Below the pieces are notes generated by a model. It searched no databases. It had not been told where the DNA came from and worked only from the letters and a program-made list of their open reading frames with translations. Of a DNA stretch of 64,000 nt, positions 49,630 through 61,921 are shown one piece after another. This DNA comes from Volucella zonaria (Eukaryota > Arthropoda > Insecta > Diptera > Syrphidae), in assembly GCA_963966105.1 (NCBI GenBank), contig CAWYQB010000402.1, positions 186,001 through 250,000 of the forward strand. Reading direction: 5' to 3'. How positions within the stretch are numbered: position 1 is the stretch's first letter; every line of letters begins with the position of its first letter. The position numbers were made by a program, and so were the translations under genes.

Positions 49630-51836
49630 GGGGGTCATATTATGCACCAGAAAAAAGAAAATTCCAAATCTTAAGATGGCTATAACTCCTAAACTAGGCG
49701 TCTGCGGGGGTCATATTATGCACCAGAAAAGAAAATTCAAAATCTTAAAATGGCTATAACTCCTAAACTAGGCGTCTGCGGGGGTCATATTATGCACCAG
49801 AAAAAAGAAAATTCAAAATCTTAAAATGGCTATAACTCCTAAACTAGGCGTCTGCGGGGGTCATATTATGCTCCAGAAAAAAGAAAATTCAAAATCCTAA
49901 AATGGCTATAACTCCTAAACTAGGCGTCTGCGGGGGTCATATTATGCACCAGAAAAAAAAAATTCAAAATCTTAAAATGGCTATAACTACTAAACTAGGC
50001 GTCTGCGGGGGTCATATTATGCACCAGAAAAAAAAATTCAAAATCTTAAAATGGCTATAACTCCTAAACTAGTCGTCTGCGGGGGTCATATTATGCACCA
50101 GAAAAAAGAAAATTCAAAATCTTAAAATGGCTATAACTCCTAAACTAGGCGTCTGCGGGGATCATATTATGCACCAGAAAAAAAAAATTCAAAATCTTAA
50201 AATGGCTATAACTCCTAAACTAGGCGTCTGGGGGGGTCATATTATGCACCAGAAAAAAGAAAATTCAAAATCTTAAGATGGCTATAACTCCTAAACTAGG
50301 CGTCTGCGGGGGTCATATTATGCACCAGAAAAGAAAATTCAAAATCTTAAAATGGCTATAACTCCTAAACTAGGCGTCTGCGGGGGTCATATTATGCACC
50401 AGAAAAAAGAAAATTCAAAATCTTAAAATGGCTATAACTCCTAAACTAGGCGTCTGCGGGGGTCATATTATGCTCCAGAAAAAAGAAAATTCAAAATCCT
50501 AAAATGGCTATAACTCCTAAACTAGGCGTCTGCGGGGGTCATATTATGCACCAGAAAAAAAAATTCAAAATCTTAAAATGGCTATAACTCCTAAACTAGG
50601 CGTCTGCGGGGGTCATATTATGCACCAGAAAAAAAAAATTCAAAATCTTAAAATGGCTATAACTCCTAAACTAGGCGTCTGCGGGGGTCATATTATGCAC
50701 CAGAAAAAAAAATTCAAAATCTTAAAATGGCTATAACTCCTAAACTAGTCGTCTGCGGGGGTCATATTATGCACCAGAAAAAAGAAAATTCAAAATCTTA
50801 AAATGGCTATAACTCCTAAACTAGGCGTCTGCGGGGGTCATATTATGCACTAGAAAAAAAAAATTCAAAACCTTAAAATGGCTATAACTCCTAAACTAGG
50901 CGTCTACGGGAGTCATATTATGCACCAGAAAAAAGAAAATTCAAAATCTTAAAATGGCTATAACTCAAAAACTAGGCGTCTGCGGGGGTCATATTATGCA
51001 CCAGAAAAAAAAAATTCAAAATCTTAAAATGGCTATAACTCCTAAACTAGGCCTCTGCGGGGGTCATATTATGCACCAGAAAAAAAAATTCAAAATCTTA
51101 AAATGGCTATAACTCCTAAACTAGGCCTCTGCGGGGGTCATATTATGCACCAGAAAAAAAAATTCAAAATCTTAAAATGGCTATAACTCCTAAACTAGGC
51201 GTCTGCGGGGGTCATATAATGCACCAGAAAAAAGAAAATTCAAAATCCTAAAATGGCTATAACTCCTAAACTAGGCGTCTGCGGGGGTCACATTATGCAC
51301 CAGAAAAAAGAAAATTCAAAATCTGAAAATGGCTATAACTCCTAAACTAGGCGTCTGCGGGGGTCATATTATGCACCAGAAAAAAGAAAATTCAAAATCC
51401 TAAAATGGCTATAACTCCTAAACTAGGCGTCTGCGGGGGTCATATTATGCACCAGAAAAAAAAAATTCAAAATCTTAAAATGGCTATAACTCCTAAACTA
51501 GGCGTCTGCGGGGGTCATATTATGCACCAGAAAAAAGAAAATTCAAAATCCTAAAATGGCTATAACTCCTAAACTAGGCGTCTGCGGGGGTCATATTATG
51601 CACCAGAAAAAAGAAAATTCAAAATCTTAAAATGGCTATAACTCCTAAACTAGGCGTCTGCGGGGGTCATATTATGCACCAGAAAAAAAAAATTCAAAAT
51701 CTTCAAATGGCTATAACTCCTAAACTAGGCGTCTGGGGGGGTCATATTATGCACAAGAAAAAAGAAAATTCAAAATCTTAAAATGGCTATAACTCCTAAA
51801 CTAGGCGTCTGCGGGGGTCATATTATGCACCAGAAA
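49630..51836. repeat. 2,258-bp-offset duplication, copy 1
   Basis: Matches 51888-54094 at a constant offset of 2,258. Shared variants are TTAAGATGG (49,671/51,929 and 50,273/52,531), AACTACTAAAC (49,986 and 52,244), GCACTAG (50,847 and 53,105), and CTTCAAATGG with GCACAAG (51,701 and 53,959). Within copy 1 a 602-bp, eight-unit repeat is also visible at TTAAGATGG. Confidence 0.92.
50803..51028. repeat. Representative GCACTAG / CTACGGGAG / CTCAAAAACT triad
   Basis: Three consecutive units of 75, 76 and 75 bp. The first has GCACTAG and TTCAAAACC, the second GTCTACGGGAGTC, the third AACTCAAAAACTAGG. GCACTAG occurs at 15 sites between 41,259 and 59,740. At 45,625 and 48,011 the first unit lacks the rest of the triad, and at about 62,580 the last two occur without the first. 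Confidence 0.92.
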
Positions 51837-51887
51837 AAAAAAATTCAAAATCCTAAAATGGCTATAACTCCTAAACTAGGCGTCTGC

Positions 51888-54094
51888 GGGGGTCATATTA
51901 TGCACCAGAAAAAAGAAAATTCAAAATCTTAAGATGGCTATAACTCCTAAACTAGGCGTCTGCGGGGGTCATATTATGCACCAGAAAAGAAAATTCAAAA
52001 TCTTAAAATGGCTATAACTCCTAAACTAGGCGTCTGCGGGGGTCATATTATGCACCAGAAAAAAGAAAATTCAAAATCTTAAAATGGCTATAACTCCTAA
52101 ACTAGGCGTCTGCGGGGGTCATATTATGCTCCAGAAAAAAGAAAATTCAAAATCCTAAAATGGCTATAACTCCTAAACTAGGCGTCTGCGGGGGTCATAT
52201 TATGCACCAGAAAAAAAAAATTCAAAATCTTAAAATGGCTATAACTACTAAACTAGGCGTCTGCGGGGGTCATATTATGCACCAGAAAAAAAAATTCAAA
52301 ATCTTAAAATGGCTATAACTCCTAAACTAGTCGTCTGCGGGGGTCATATTATGCACCAGAAAAAAGAAAATTCAAAATCTTAAAATGGCTATAACTCCTA
52401 AACTAGGCGTCTGCGGGGATCATATTATGCACCAGAAAAAAAAAATTCAAAATCTTAAAATGGCTATAACTCCTAAACTAGGCGTCTGGGGGGGTCATAT
52501 TATGCACCAGAAAAAAGAAAATTCAAAATCTTAAGATGGCTATAACTCCTAAACTAGGCGTCTGCGGGGGTCATATTATGCACCAGAAAAGAAAATTCAA
52601 AATCTTAAAATGGCTATAACTCCTAAACTAGGCGTCTGCGGGGGTCATATTATGCACCAGAAAAAAGAAAATTCAAAATCTTAAAATGGCTATAACTCCT
52701 AAACTAGGCGTCTGCGGGGGTCATATTATGCTCCAGAAAAAAGAAAATTCAAAATCCTAAAATGGCTATAACTCCTAAACTAGGCGTCTGCGGGGGTCAT
52801 ATTATGCACCAGAAAAAAAAATTCAAAATCTTAAAATGGCTATAACTCCTAAACTAGGCGTCTGCGGGGGTCATATTATGCACCAGAAAAAAAAAATTCA
52901 AAATCTTAAAATGGCTATAACTCCTAAACTAGGCGTCTGCGGGGGTCATATTATGCACCAGAAAAAAAAATTCAAAATCTTAAAATGGCTATAACTCCTA
53001 AACTAGTCGTCTGCGGGGGTCATATTATGCACCAGAAAAAAGAAAATTCAAAATCTTAAAATGGCTATAACTCCTAAACTAGGCGTCTGCGGGGGTCATA
53101 TTATGCACTAGAAAAAAAAAATTCAAAACCTTAAAATGGCTATAACTCCTAAACTAGGCGTCTACGGGAGTCATATTATGCACCAGAAAAAAGAAAATTC
53201 AAAATCTTAAAATGGCTATAACTCAAAAACTAGGCGTCTGCGGGGGTCATATTATGCACCAGAAAAAAAAAATTCAAAATCTTAAAATGGCTATAACTCC
53301 TAAACTAGGCCTCTGCGGGGGTCATATTATGCACCAGAAAAAAAAATTCAAAATCTTAAAATGGCTATAACTCCTAAACTAGGCCTCTGCGGGGGTCATA
53401 TTATGCACCAGAAAAAAAAATTCAAAATCTTAAAATGGCTATAACTCCTAAACTAGGCGTCTGCGGGGGTCATATAATGCACCAGAAAAAAGAAAATTCA
53501 AAATCCTAAAATGGCTATAACTCCTAAACTAGGCGTCTGCGGGGGTCACATTATGCACCAGAAAAAAGAAAATTCAAAATCTGAAAATGGCTATAACTCC
53601 TAAACTAGGCGTCTGCGGGGGTCATATTATGCACCAGAAAAAAGAAAATTCAAAATCCTAAAATGGCTATAACTCCTAAACTAGGCGTCTGCGGGGGTCA
53701 TATTATGCACCAGAAAAAAAAAATTCAAAATCTTAAAATGGCTATAACTCCTAAACTAGGCGTCTGCGGGGGTCATATTATGCACCAGAAAAAAGAAAAT
53801 TCAAAATCCTAAAATGGCTATAACTCCTAAACTAGGCGTCTGCGGGGGTCATATTATGCACCAGAAAAAAGAAAATTCAAAATCTTAAAATGGCTATAAC
53901 TCCTAAACTAGGCGTCTGCGGGGGTCATATTATGCACCAGAAAAAAAAAATTCAAAATCTTCAAATGGCTATAACTCCTAAACTAGGCGTCTGGGGGGGT
54001 CATATTATGCACAAGAAAAAAGAAAATTCAAAATCTTAAAATGGCTATAACTCCTAAACTAGGCGTCTGCGGGGGTCATATTATGCACCAGAAA
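51888..54094. repeat. 2,258-bp-offset duplication, copy 2
   Basis: Partner of 49630-51836. It begins where the first copy's G7 unit and this copy's GCGGG unit differ, and ends where one copy has an A10 unit and the other an A4-G-A4 unit. A few bases differ, for example AATTCCAAATC near 49,661 against AATTCAAAATC here. Confidence 0.92.
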
Positions 54095-54455
54095 AGAAAA
54101 TTCAAAATCTTAAAATGGCTATAACTCCTAAACTAGGCGTCTGCGGGGGTCATATTATGCACCAGAAAAAAGAAAATTCAAAATCTTAAAATGGCTATAA
54201 CTCCTAAACTAGGCGTCTGCGGGGGTCATATTATGCTCCAGAAAAAAGAAAATTCAAAATCCTAAAATGGCTATAACTCCTAAACTAGGCGTCTGCGGGG
54301 GTCATATTATGCACCAGAAAAAAGAAAATTCAAAATCCTAAAATGGCTATAACTCCTAAACTAGGCGTCTGCGGGGGTCATATTATGCACCAGAAAAAAG
54401 AAAATTCAAAATCTTAAAATGGCTATAACTCCTAAACTAGGCGTCTGCGGGGGTT

Positions 54456-56675
54456 ATATTATGCACCAGAAAAAAGAAAATTCAAAATCTTAAAATGGCT
54501 ATAACTCCTAAACTAGGCGTCTGCGGGGGTCATATTATGCACCAGAAAAGAAAATTCAAAATCTTAAAATGGCTATAACTCCTAAACTAGGCGTCTGCGG
54601 GGGTCATATTATGCACCAGAAAAAAGAAAATTCAAAATCTTAAAATGGCTATAACTCCTAAACTAGGCATCTGCGGGGGTCATATTATGCTCCAGAAAAA
54701 AGAAAATTCAAAATCCTAAAATGGCTATAACTCCTAAACTAGGCGTCTGCGGGGGTCATATTATGCACCAGAAAAAAAAATTCAAAATCTTAAAATGGCT
54801 ATAACTCCTAAACTAGGCGTCTGCGGGGGTCATATTATGCACCAGAAAAAAAAAATTCAAAATCTTAAAATGGCTATAACTCCTAAACTAGGCGTCTGCG
54901 GGGGTCATATTATGCACCAGAAAAAAAAATTCAAAATCTTAAAATGGCTATAACTCCTAAACTAGTCGTCTGCGGGGGTCATATTATGCACCATAAAAAA
55001 GAAAATTCAAAATCTTAAAATGGCTATAACTCCTAAACTAGGCGTCTGCGGGGGTCATATTATGCACCAGAAAAAAGAAAATTCAAAATCTTAAAATGGC
55101 TATACCTCCTAAACTAGGCGTCTGCGGGGGTCATATTATGCACCAGAAAAAAAAAATTCAAAATCTTAAAATGGCTATAACTCCTAAACTAGGCGTCTGC
55201 GGGGGTCATATTATGCACTAGAAAAAAAAAATCCAAAACCTTAAAATGGCTATAACTCCTAAACTAGGCGTCTACGGGAGTCATATTATGCACCAGAAAA
55301 AAGAAAATTCAAAATCTTAAAATGGCTATAACTCAAAAACTAGGCGTCTGCGGGGGTCATATTATGCACCAGAAAAAAAAAATTCAAAATCTTAAAATGG
55401 CTATAACTCCTAAACTAGGCCTCTGCGGGGGTCATATTATGCACCAGAAAAAAAAATTCAAAATCTTAAAATGGCTATAACTCCTAAACTAGGCGTCTGC
55501 GGGGGTCATATTATGCACCAGAAAAAAAAAATTCAAAATCTTAAAATGGCTATAACTCCTAAACTAGGCGTCTGCGGGGGTCATATTATGCACCAGAAAA
55601 AAGAAAATTCAAAATCTTAAAATGGCTATAACTCCTAAACTAGGCGTCTGCGGGGGTCATATTATGCTCCAGAAAAAAGAAAATTCAAAATCCTAAAATG
55701 GCTATAACTCCTAAACTAGGCGTCTGCGGGGGGCATTTTATGCACCAGAAAAAAAAAATTCAAAATCTTAAAATGGCTATAACTCCTAAACTAGGCGTCT
55801 GCGGGGGTCATATTATGCACCAGAAAAAAAAATTCAAAATCTTAAAATGGCTATAACTCCTAAACTAGGCGTCTGCGGGGGTCATATTATGCACCAGAAA
55901 AAAAAAATTCAAAATCTTAAAATGGTTATAACTCCTAAACTAGGCGTCTGCGGGGGTCATATTATGCACCAGAAAAAAGAAAATTCAAAATCTTAAAATG
56001 GCTATAACTCCTAAACTAGGCGTCTGCGGGGGTCATATTATGCACCAGAAAAAAGAAAATTCAAAATCCTAAAATGGCTATAACTCCTAAACTAGGCGTC
56101 TGCGGGGGTCACATTATGCACCAGAAAAAAGAAAATTCAAAATCTTAAAATGGCTATAACTCCTAAACTAGGCGTCTGCGGGGGTCATATTATGCACCAG
56201 AAAAAAAAAATTCAAAATCTTAAAATGGCTATAACTCCTAAACTAGGCGTCTGCGGGGGTCATATTATGCACCAGAAAAAAGAAAATTCAAAATCTTAAA
56301 ATGGCTATAACTCCTAAACTAGGCGTCTGCGGGGGTCATATTATGCACCAGAAAAAAAAAATTCAAAATCTTAAAATGGCTATAACTCCTAAACTAGGCG
56401 CTTGCGGGGGTCATATTATGCACCAGAAAAAAAAAATTCAAAATCTTAAAATGGCTATAACTCCTAAACTAGGCGTCTGGGGGGGTCATATTATGCACCA
56501 GAAAAAAAAAAATTCAAAATCTTAAAATGGCTATAACTCCTAAACTAGGCGCCTGCGGGGGTCATATTATGCACCAGAAAAAAAAAATTCAAAATCTTAA
56601 AATGGCTATAACTCCTAAACTAGGCGTCTGCGGGGGTCATATTATGCACCAGAAAAAAGAAAATTCAAAATCTTA
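54456..56675. repeat. 4,525-bp-offset duplication, copy 1
   Basis: Matches 58981-61200. Shared variants are A4-G-A4 (54,545 and 59,070), GCACTAG (55,215 and 59,740), GGGGGGCATTTTATG (55,734 and 60,259) and GGCGCTTGCGG followed by a G7 unit (56,401 and 60,926). The offset is constant at 4,525. Confidence 0.9.
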
Positions 56676-56699
56676 AAATGGCTATAACTCCTAAACTAG

Positions 56700-58980
56700 G
56701 CGTCTGCGGGGGTCATATTATGCACCAGAAAAGAAAATTCAAAATCTTAAAATGGCTATAACTCCTAAACTAGGCGTCTGCGGGGGTCATATTATGCACC
56801 AGAAAAAAGAAAATTCAAAATCTTAAAATGGCTATAACTCCTAAACTAGGCGTCTGCGGGGGTCATATTATGCACCAGAAAAAAAAAATTCGAAATCTTA
56901 AAATGGCTATAACTCCTAAACTAGGCGTCTGCGGGGGTCATATTATGCACCAGAAAAAAAAAATTCGAAATCTTAAAATGGCTATAACTCCTAAACTAGG
57001 CGTCTGCGGGGGTCATATTATGCACCAGAAAAGAAAATTCAAAATCTTAAAATGGCTATAACTCCTAAACTAGGCGTCTGCGGGGGTCATATTATGCACC
57101 AGAAAAAAAAAATTCAAAATCTTAAAATGGCTATAACTACTAAACTAGGCGTCTGCGGGGGTCATATTATGCACCAGAAAAAAGAAAATTCAAAATCTTA
57201 AAATGGCTATAACTCCTAAACTAGGCGTCTGCTGGGGTCATATTATGCACCAGAAAAAAGAAATTCGAAATCTTAAAATGGCTATAACTCCTAAACTAGG
57301 CGTCTGCGGGGGTCATATTATGCACCAGAAAAAAGAAAATTCAAAATCTTAAAATGGCTATAACTCCTAAACTAGGCGTCTGCGGGGGTCATATTATGCA
57401 CCAGAAAAAAGAAAATTCAAAATCTTAAAATGGCTATAACTCCTAAACTAGGCGTCTGCGGGGGTCATATTATGCACCAGAAAAAAAAAATTCAAAATCT
57501 TAAAATGGCTATAACTCCTAAACTAGGCGTCTGCGGGGGTCATTTTATGAAACCAGAAAAAAGAAAATTCAAAATCTTAAAATGGCTATAACTCCTAAAC
57601 TAGGCGTCTGCGGGGGTCATATTATGCACCAGAAAAAAGAAAATTCAAAATCTTAAAATGGCTATAACTCCTAAACTAGACGTCTGCTGGGGTCATATTA
57701 TGCACCAGAAAAAAAAATTCAAAATCTTAAAATGGCTATAACTCCTAAACTAGGCGTCTGCGGGGGTCATATTATGCACCAGAAAAAAAAAATTCAAAAT
57801 CTTAAAATGGCTATAACTACTAAACTAGGCGTCTGGGGGGGTCATATTATGCACCAGAAAAAAGAAAATTCAAAATCTTAAAATGGCTATAACTCCTAAA
57901 CTAGGCGTCTGCGGGGGTCATATTATGCACCAGAAAAAAGAAAATTCAAAATCTTAAAATGGCTATAACTCCTAAACTAGGCGTCTGCGGGGGTCATATT
58001 ATGCACCAGAAAAAAAAAATTCGAAATCTTAAAATGGCTATAACTCCTAAACTAGGCGTCTGCGGGGGTCATATTATGCACCAGAAAAAAGAAAATCCAA
58101 AATCTTAAAATGGCTATAACTCCTAAACTAGGCGTCTGCGGGGGTCATATTATGCACCAGAAAAAAGAAAATTCAAAATCTTAAAATGGCTATAACTCCT
58201 AAACTAGGCGTCTGCGGGGGTCATATTATGCACCAGAAAAAAGAAAATTCAAAATCTTAAAATGGCTATAACTCCTAAACTAGGCGTCTGCGGGGGTCAT
58301 ATTATGCACCAGAAAAAAGAAAATTCAAAATCTTAAAATGGCTATAACTCCTAAACTAGGCGTCTGCGGGGGTCATATTATGCACCAGAAAAAAGAAAAT
58401 TCAAAATCTTAAAATGGCTATAACTCCTAAACTAGGCGTCTGCGGGGGTCATATTATGCACCAGAAAAAAAAAAATTCAAAATCTTAAAATGGCTATAAC
58501 TCCTAAACTTGGCGTCTGCGGGGGTCATATTATGAAACCAGAAAAAAGAAAATTCAAAATCTTAAAATGGCTATAACTCCTAAACTAGGCGTCTGCGGGG
58601 GTCATATTATGCACCAGAAAAAAAAAATTCAAAATCTTAAAATGGCTATAACTCCTAAACTATGCGTCTGCGGGGGTCATATTATGCACCAGAAAAAAAA
58701 ATTCAAAATCTTAAAATGACTATAACTCCTAAACTAGGCGTCTGCGGGGGTCATATTATGCACCAGAAAAAAGAAAATTCAAAATCTTAAAATGGCTATA
58801 ACTCCTAAACTAGGCGTCTGCGGGGGTCATATTATGCACCAGAAAAAAGAAAATTCAAAATCTTAAAATGGCTATAACTCCTAAACTAGGCGTCTGCGGG
58901 GGTCATATTATGCACCAGAAAAAAGAAAATTCAAAATCTTAAAATGGCTATAACTCCTAAACTAGGCGTCTGGGGGGGTC
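56700..58980. repeat. Spacer block between the 54-kb and 59-kb copies
   Basis: About 30 units of ordinary satellite with TTCGAAATC tails (near 56,890, 56,965, 57,265 and 58,021), CTGCTGGGGTC units (near 57,231 and 57,687), AACTACTAAAC (near 57,136 and 57,815) and two GAAACCAG units (57,545 and 58,530). TTCGAAATC is rare elsewhere and makes the palindrome TTCGAA. No non-satellite sequence is present. Confidence 0.85.
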
Positions 58981-61200
58981 ATATTATGCACCAGAAAAAA
59001 GAAAATTCAAAATCTTAAAATGGCTATAACTCCTAAACTAGGCGTCTGCGGGGGTCATATTATGCACCAGAAAAGAAAATTCAAAATCTTAAAATGGCTA
59101 TAACTCCTAAACTAGGCGTCTGCGGGGGTCATATTATGCACCAGAAAAAAGAAAATTCAAAATCTTAAAATGGCTATAACTCCTAAACTAGGCGTCTGCG
59201 GGGGTCATATTATGCTCCAGAAAAAAGAAAATTCAAAATCCTAAAATGGCTATAACTCCTAAACTAGGCGTCTGCGGGGGTCATATTATGCACCAGAAAA
59301 AAAAATTCAAAATCTTAAAATGGCTATAACTCCTAAACTAGGCGTCTGCGGGGGTCATATTATGCACCAGAAAAAAAAAATTCAAAATCTTAAAATGGCT
59401 ATAACTCCTAAACTAGGCGTCTGCGGGGGTCATATTATGCACCAGAAAAAAAAATTCAAAATCTTAAAATGTCTGTAACTCCTAAACTAGTCGTCTGCGG
59501 GGGTCATATTATGCACCAGAAAAAAGAAAATTCAAAATCTTAAAATGGCTATAACTCCTAAACTAGGCGTCTGCGGGGGTCATATTATGCACCAGAAAAA
59601 AGAAAATTCAAAATCTTAAAATGGCTATAACTCCTAAACTAGGCGTCTGCGGGGGTCATATTATGCACCAGAAAAAAAAAATTCAAAATCTTAAAATGGC
59701 TATAACTCCTAAACTAGGCGTCTGCGGGGGTCATATTATGCACTAGAAAAAAAAAGTTCAAAACCTTAAAATGGCTATAACTCCTAAACTAGGCGTCTAC
59801 GGGAGTCATATTATGCACCAGAAAAAAGAAAATTCAAAATCTTAAAATGGCTATAACTCAAAAACTAGGCGTCTGCGGGGGTCATATTATGCACCAGAAA
59901 AAAAAAATTCAAAATCTTAAAATGGCTATAACTCCTAAACTGGGCCTCTGCGGGGGTCATATTATGCACCAGAAAAAAAAATTCAAAATCTTAAAATGGC
60001 TATAACTCCTGAACTAGGCGTCTGCGGGGGTCATATTATGCACCAGAAAAAAAAAATTCAAAATCTTAAAATGGCTATAACTCCTAAACTAGGCGTCTGC
60101 GGGGGTCATATTATGCACCAGAAAAAAGAAAATTCAAAATCTTAAAATGGCTATAACTCCTAAACTAGGCGTCTGCGGGGGTCATATTATGCTCCAGAAA
60201 AAAGAAAATTCAAAATCCTAAAATGGCTATAACTCCTAAACTAGGCGTCTGCGGGGGGCATTTTATGCACCAGAAAAAAAAAATTCAAAATCTTAAAATG
60301 GCTATAACTCCTAAACTAGGCGTCTGCGGGGGTCATATTATGCACCAGAAAAAAAAATTCAAAATCTTAAAATGGCTATAACTCCTAAACTAGGCGTCTG
60401 CGGGGGTCATATTATGCACCAGAAAAAAAAAATTCAAAATCTTAAAATGGCTATAACTCCTAAACTAGGCGTCTGCGGGGGTCATATTATGCACCAGAAA
60501 AAAGAAAATTCAAAATCTTAAAATGGCTATAACTCCTAAACTAGGCGTCTGCCGGGGTCATATTATGCACCAGAAAAAAGAAAATTCAAAATCCTAAAAT
60601 GGCTATAACTCCTAAACTAGGCGTCTGCGGGGGTCACATTATGCACCAGAAAAAAGAAAATTCAAAATCTTAAAATGGCTATAACTCCTAAACTAGGCGT
60701 CTGCGGGGGTCATATTATGCACCAGAAAAAAAAAATTCAAAATCTTAAAATGGCTATAACTCCTAAATTAGGCGTCTGCGGGGGTCATATTATGCACCAG
60801 AAAAAAGAAAATTCAAAATCTTAAAATGGCTATAACTCCTAAACTAGGCGTCTGCGGGGGTCATATTATGCACCAGAAAAAAAAAATTCAAAATCTTAAA
60901 ATGGCTATAACTCCTAAACTAGGCGCTTGCGGGGGTCATATTATGCACCAGAAAAAAAAAATTCAAAATCTTAAAATGGCTATAACTCCTAAACTAGGCG
61001 TCTGGGGGGGTCATATTATGCACCAGAAAAAAAAAAATTCAAAATCTTAAAATGGCTATAACTCCTAAACTAGGCGTCTGCGGGGGTCATATTATGCACC
61101 AGAAAAAAAAAATTCAAAATCTTAAAATGGCTATAACTCCTAAACTAGGCGTCTGCGGGGGTCATATTATGCACCAGAAAAAAGAAAATTCAAAATCTTA
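58981..61200. repeat. 4,525-bp-offset duplication, copy 2
   Basis: Partner of 54456-56675. Private changes include GTCTGTAACT near 59,471, a G in the adenine tract near 59,756 and CTGAACTAGG near 60,011. The last of these is shared with the third copy near 62,803, so the third copy came from this one. Confidence 0.9.
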
Positions 61201-61921
61201 AAATGGCTATAACTCCTAAACTAGGAGTCTGCGGGGGTCATATTATGCACCAGAAAAAAGAAAATTCAAAATCCTAAAATGGCTATAACTCCTAACCTAG
61301 GCGTCAGCGGGGGTCACATTATGCACCAGAAAAAAGAAAATTCAAAATCTTAAAATGGCTATAACTCCTAAACTAGGCGTCTGCGGGGGTCATATTATGC
61401 ACCAGAAAAAAGAAAATTCAAAATCCTAAAATGGCTATAACTCCTAAACTAGGCGTCTGCGTGGGTCATATTATGCACCAGAGAAAAGAAAATTCAAAAT
61501 CTTAAAATGGCTATAACTCCTAAACTAGGCGTCTGCGGGGGTCATATTATGCACCAGAAAAAAGAAAATTCAAAATGCTAAAATGGCTATAACTCCTAAA
61601 CTAGGCGTCTGCGGGGGTCACATTATGCACCAGAAAAAAGAAAATTCAAAATCTTAAAATGGCTATAACTCCTAAACTAGGCGTCTGCGGGGGTCATATT
61701 ATGCACCAGAAAAAAGAAAATTCAAAATCCTAAAATGGCTATAACTCCTAAACTAGGCGTCTGCGTGGGTCATATTATGCACCAGAAAAAAGAAAATTCA
61801 AAATCTTAAAATGGCTATAACTCCTAAACTAGGCGTCTGCGGGGGTCATATTATGCACCAGAAAAAAAAAATTCAAAATCTTAAAATGGCTATAACTCCT
61901 AAACTAGGCGTCTGGGGGGGT

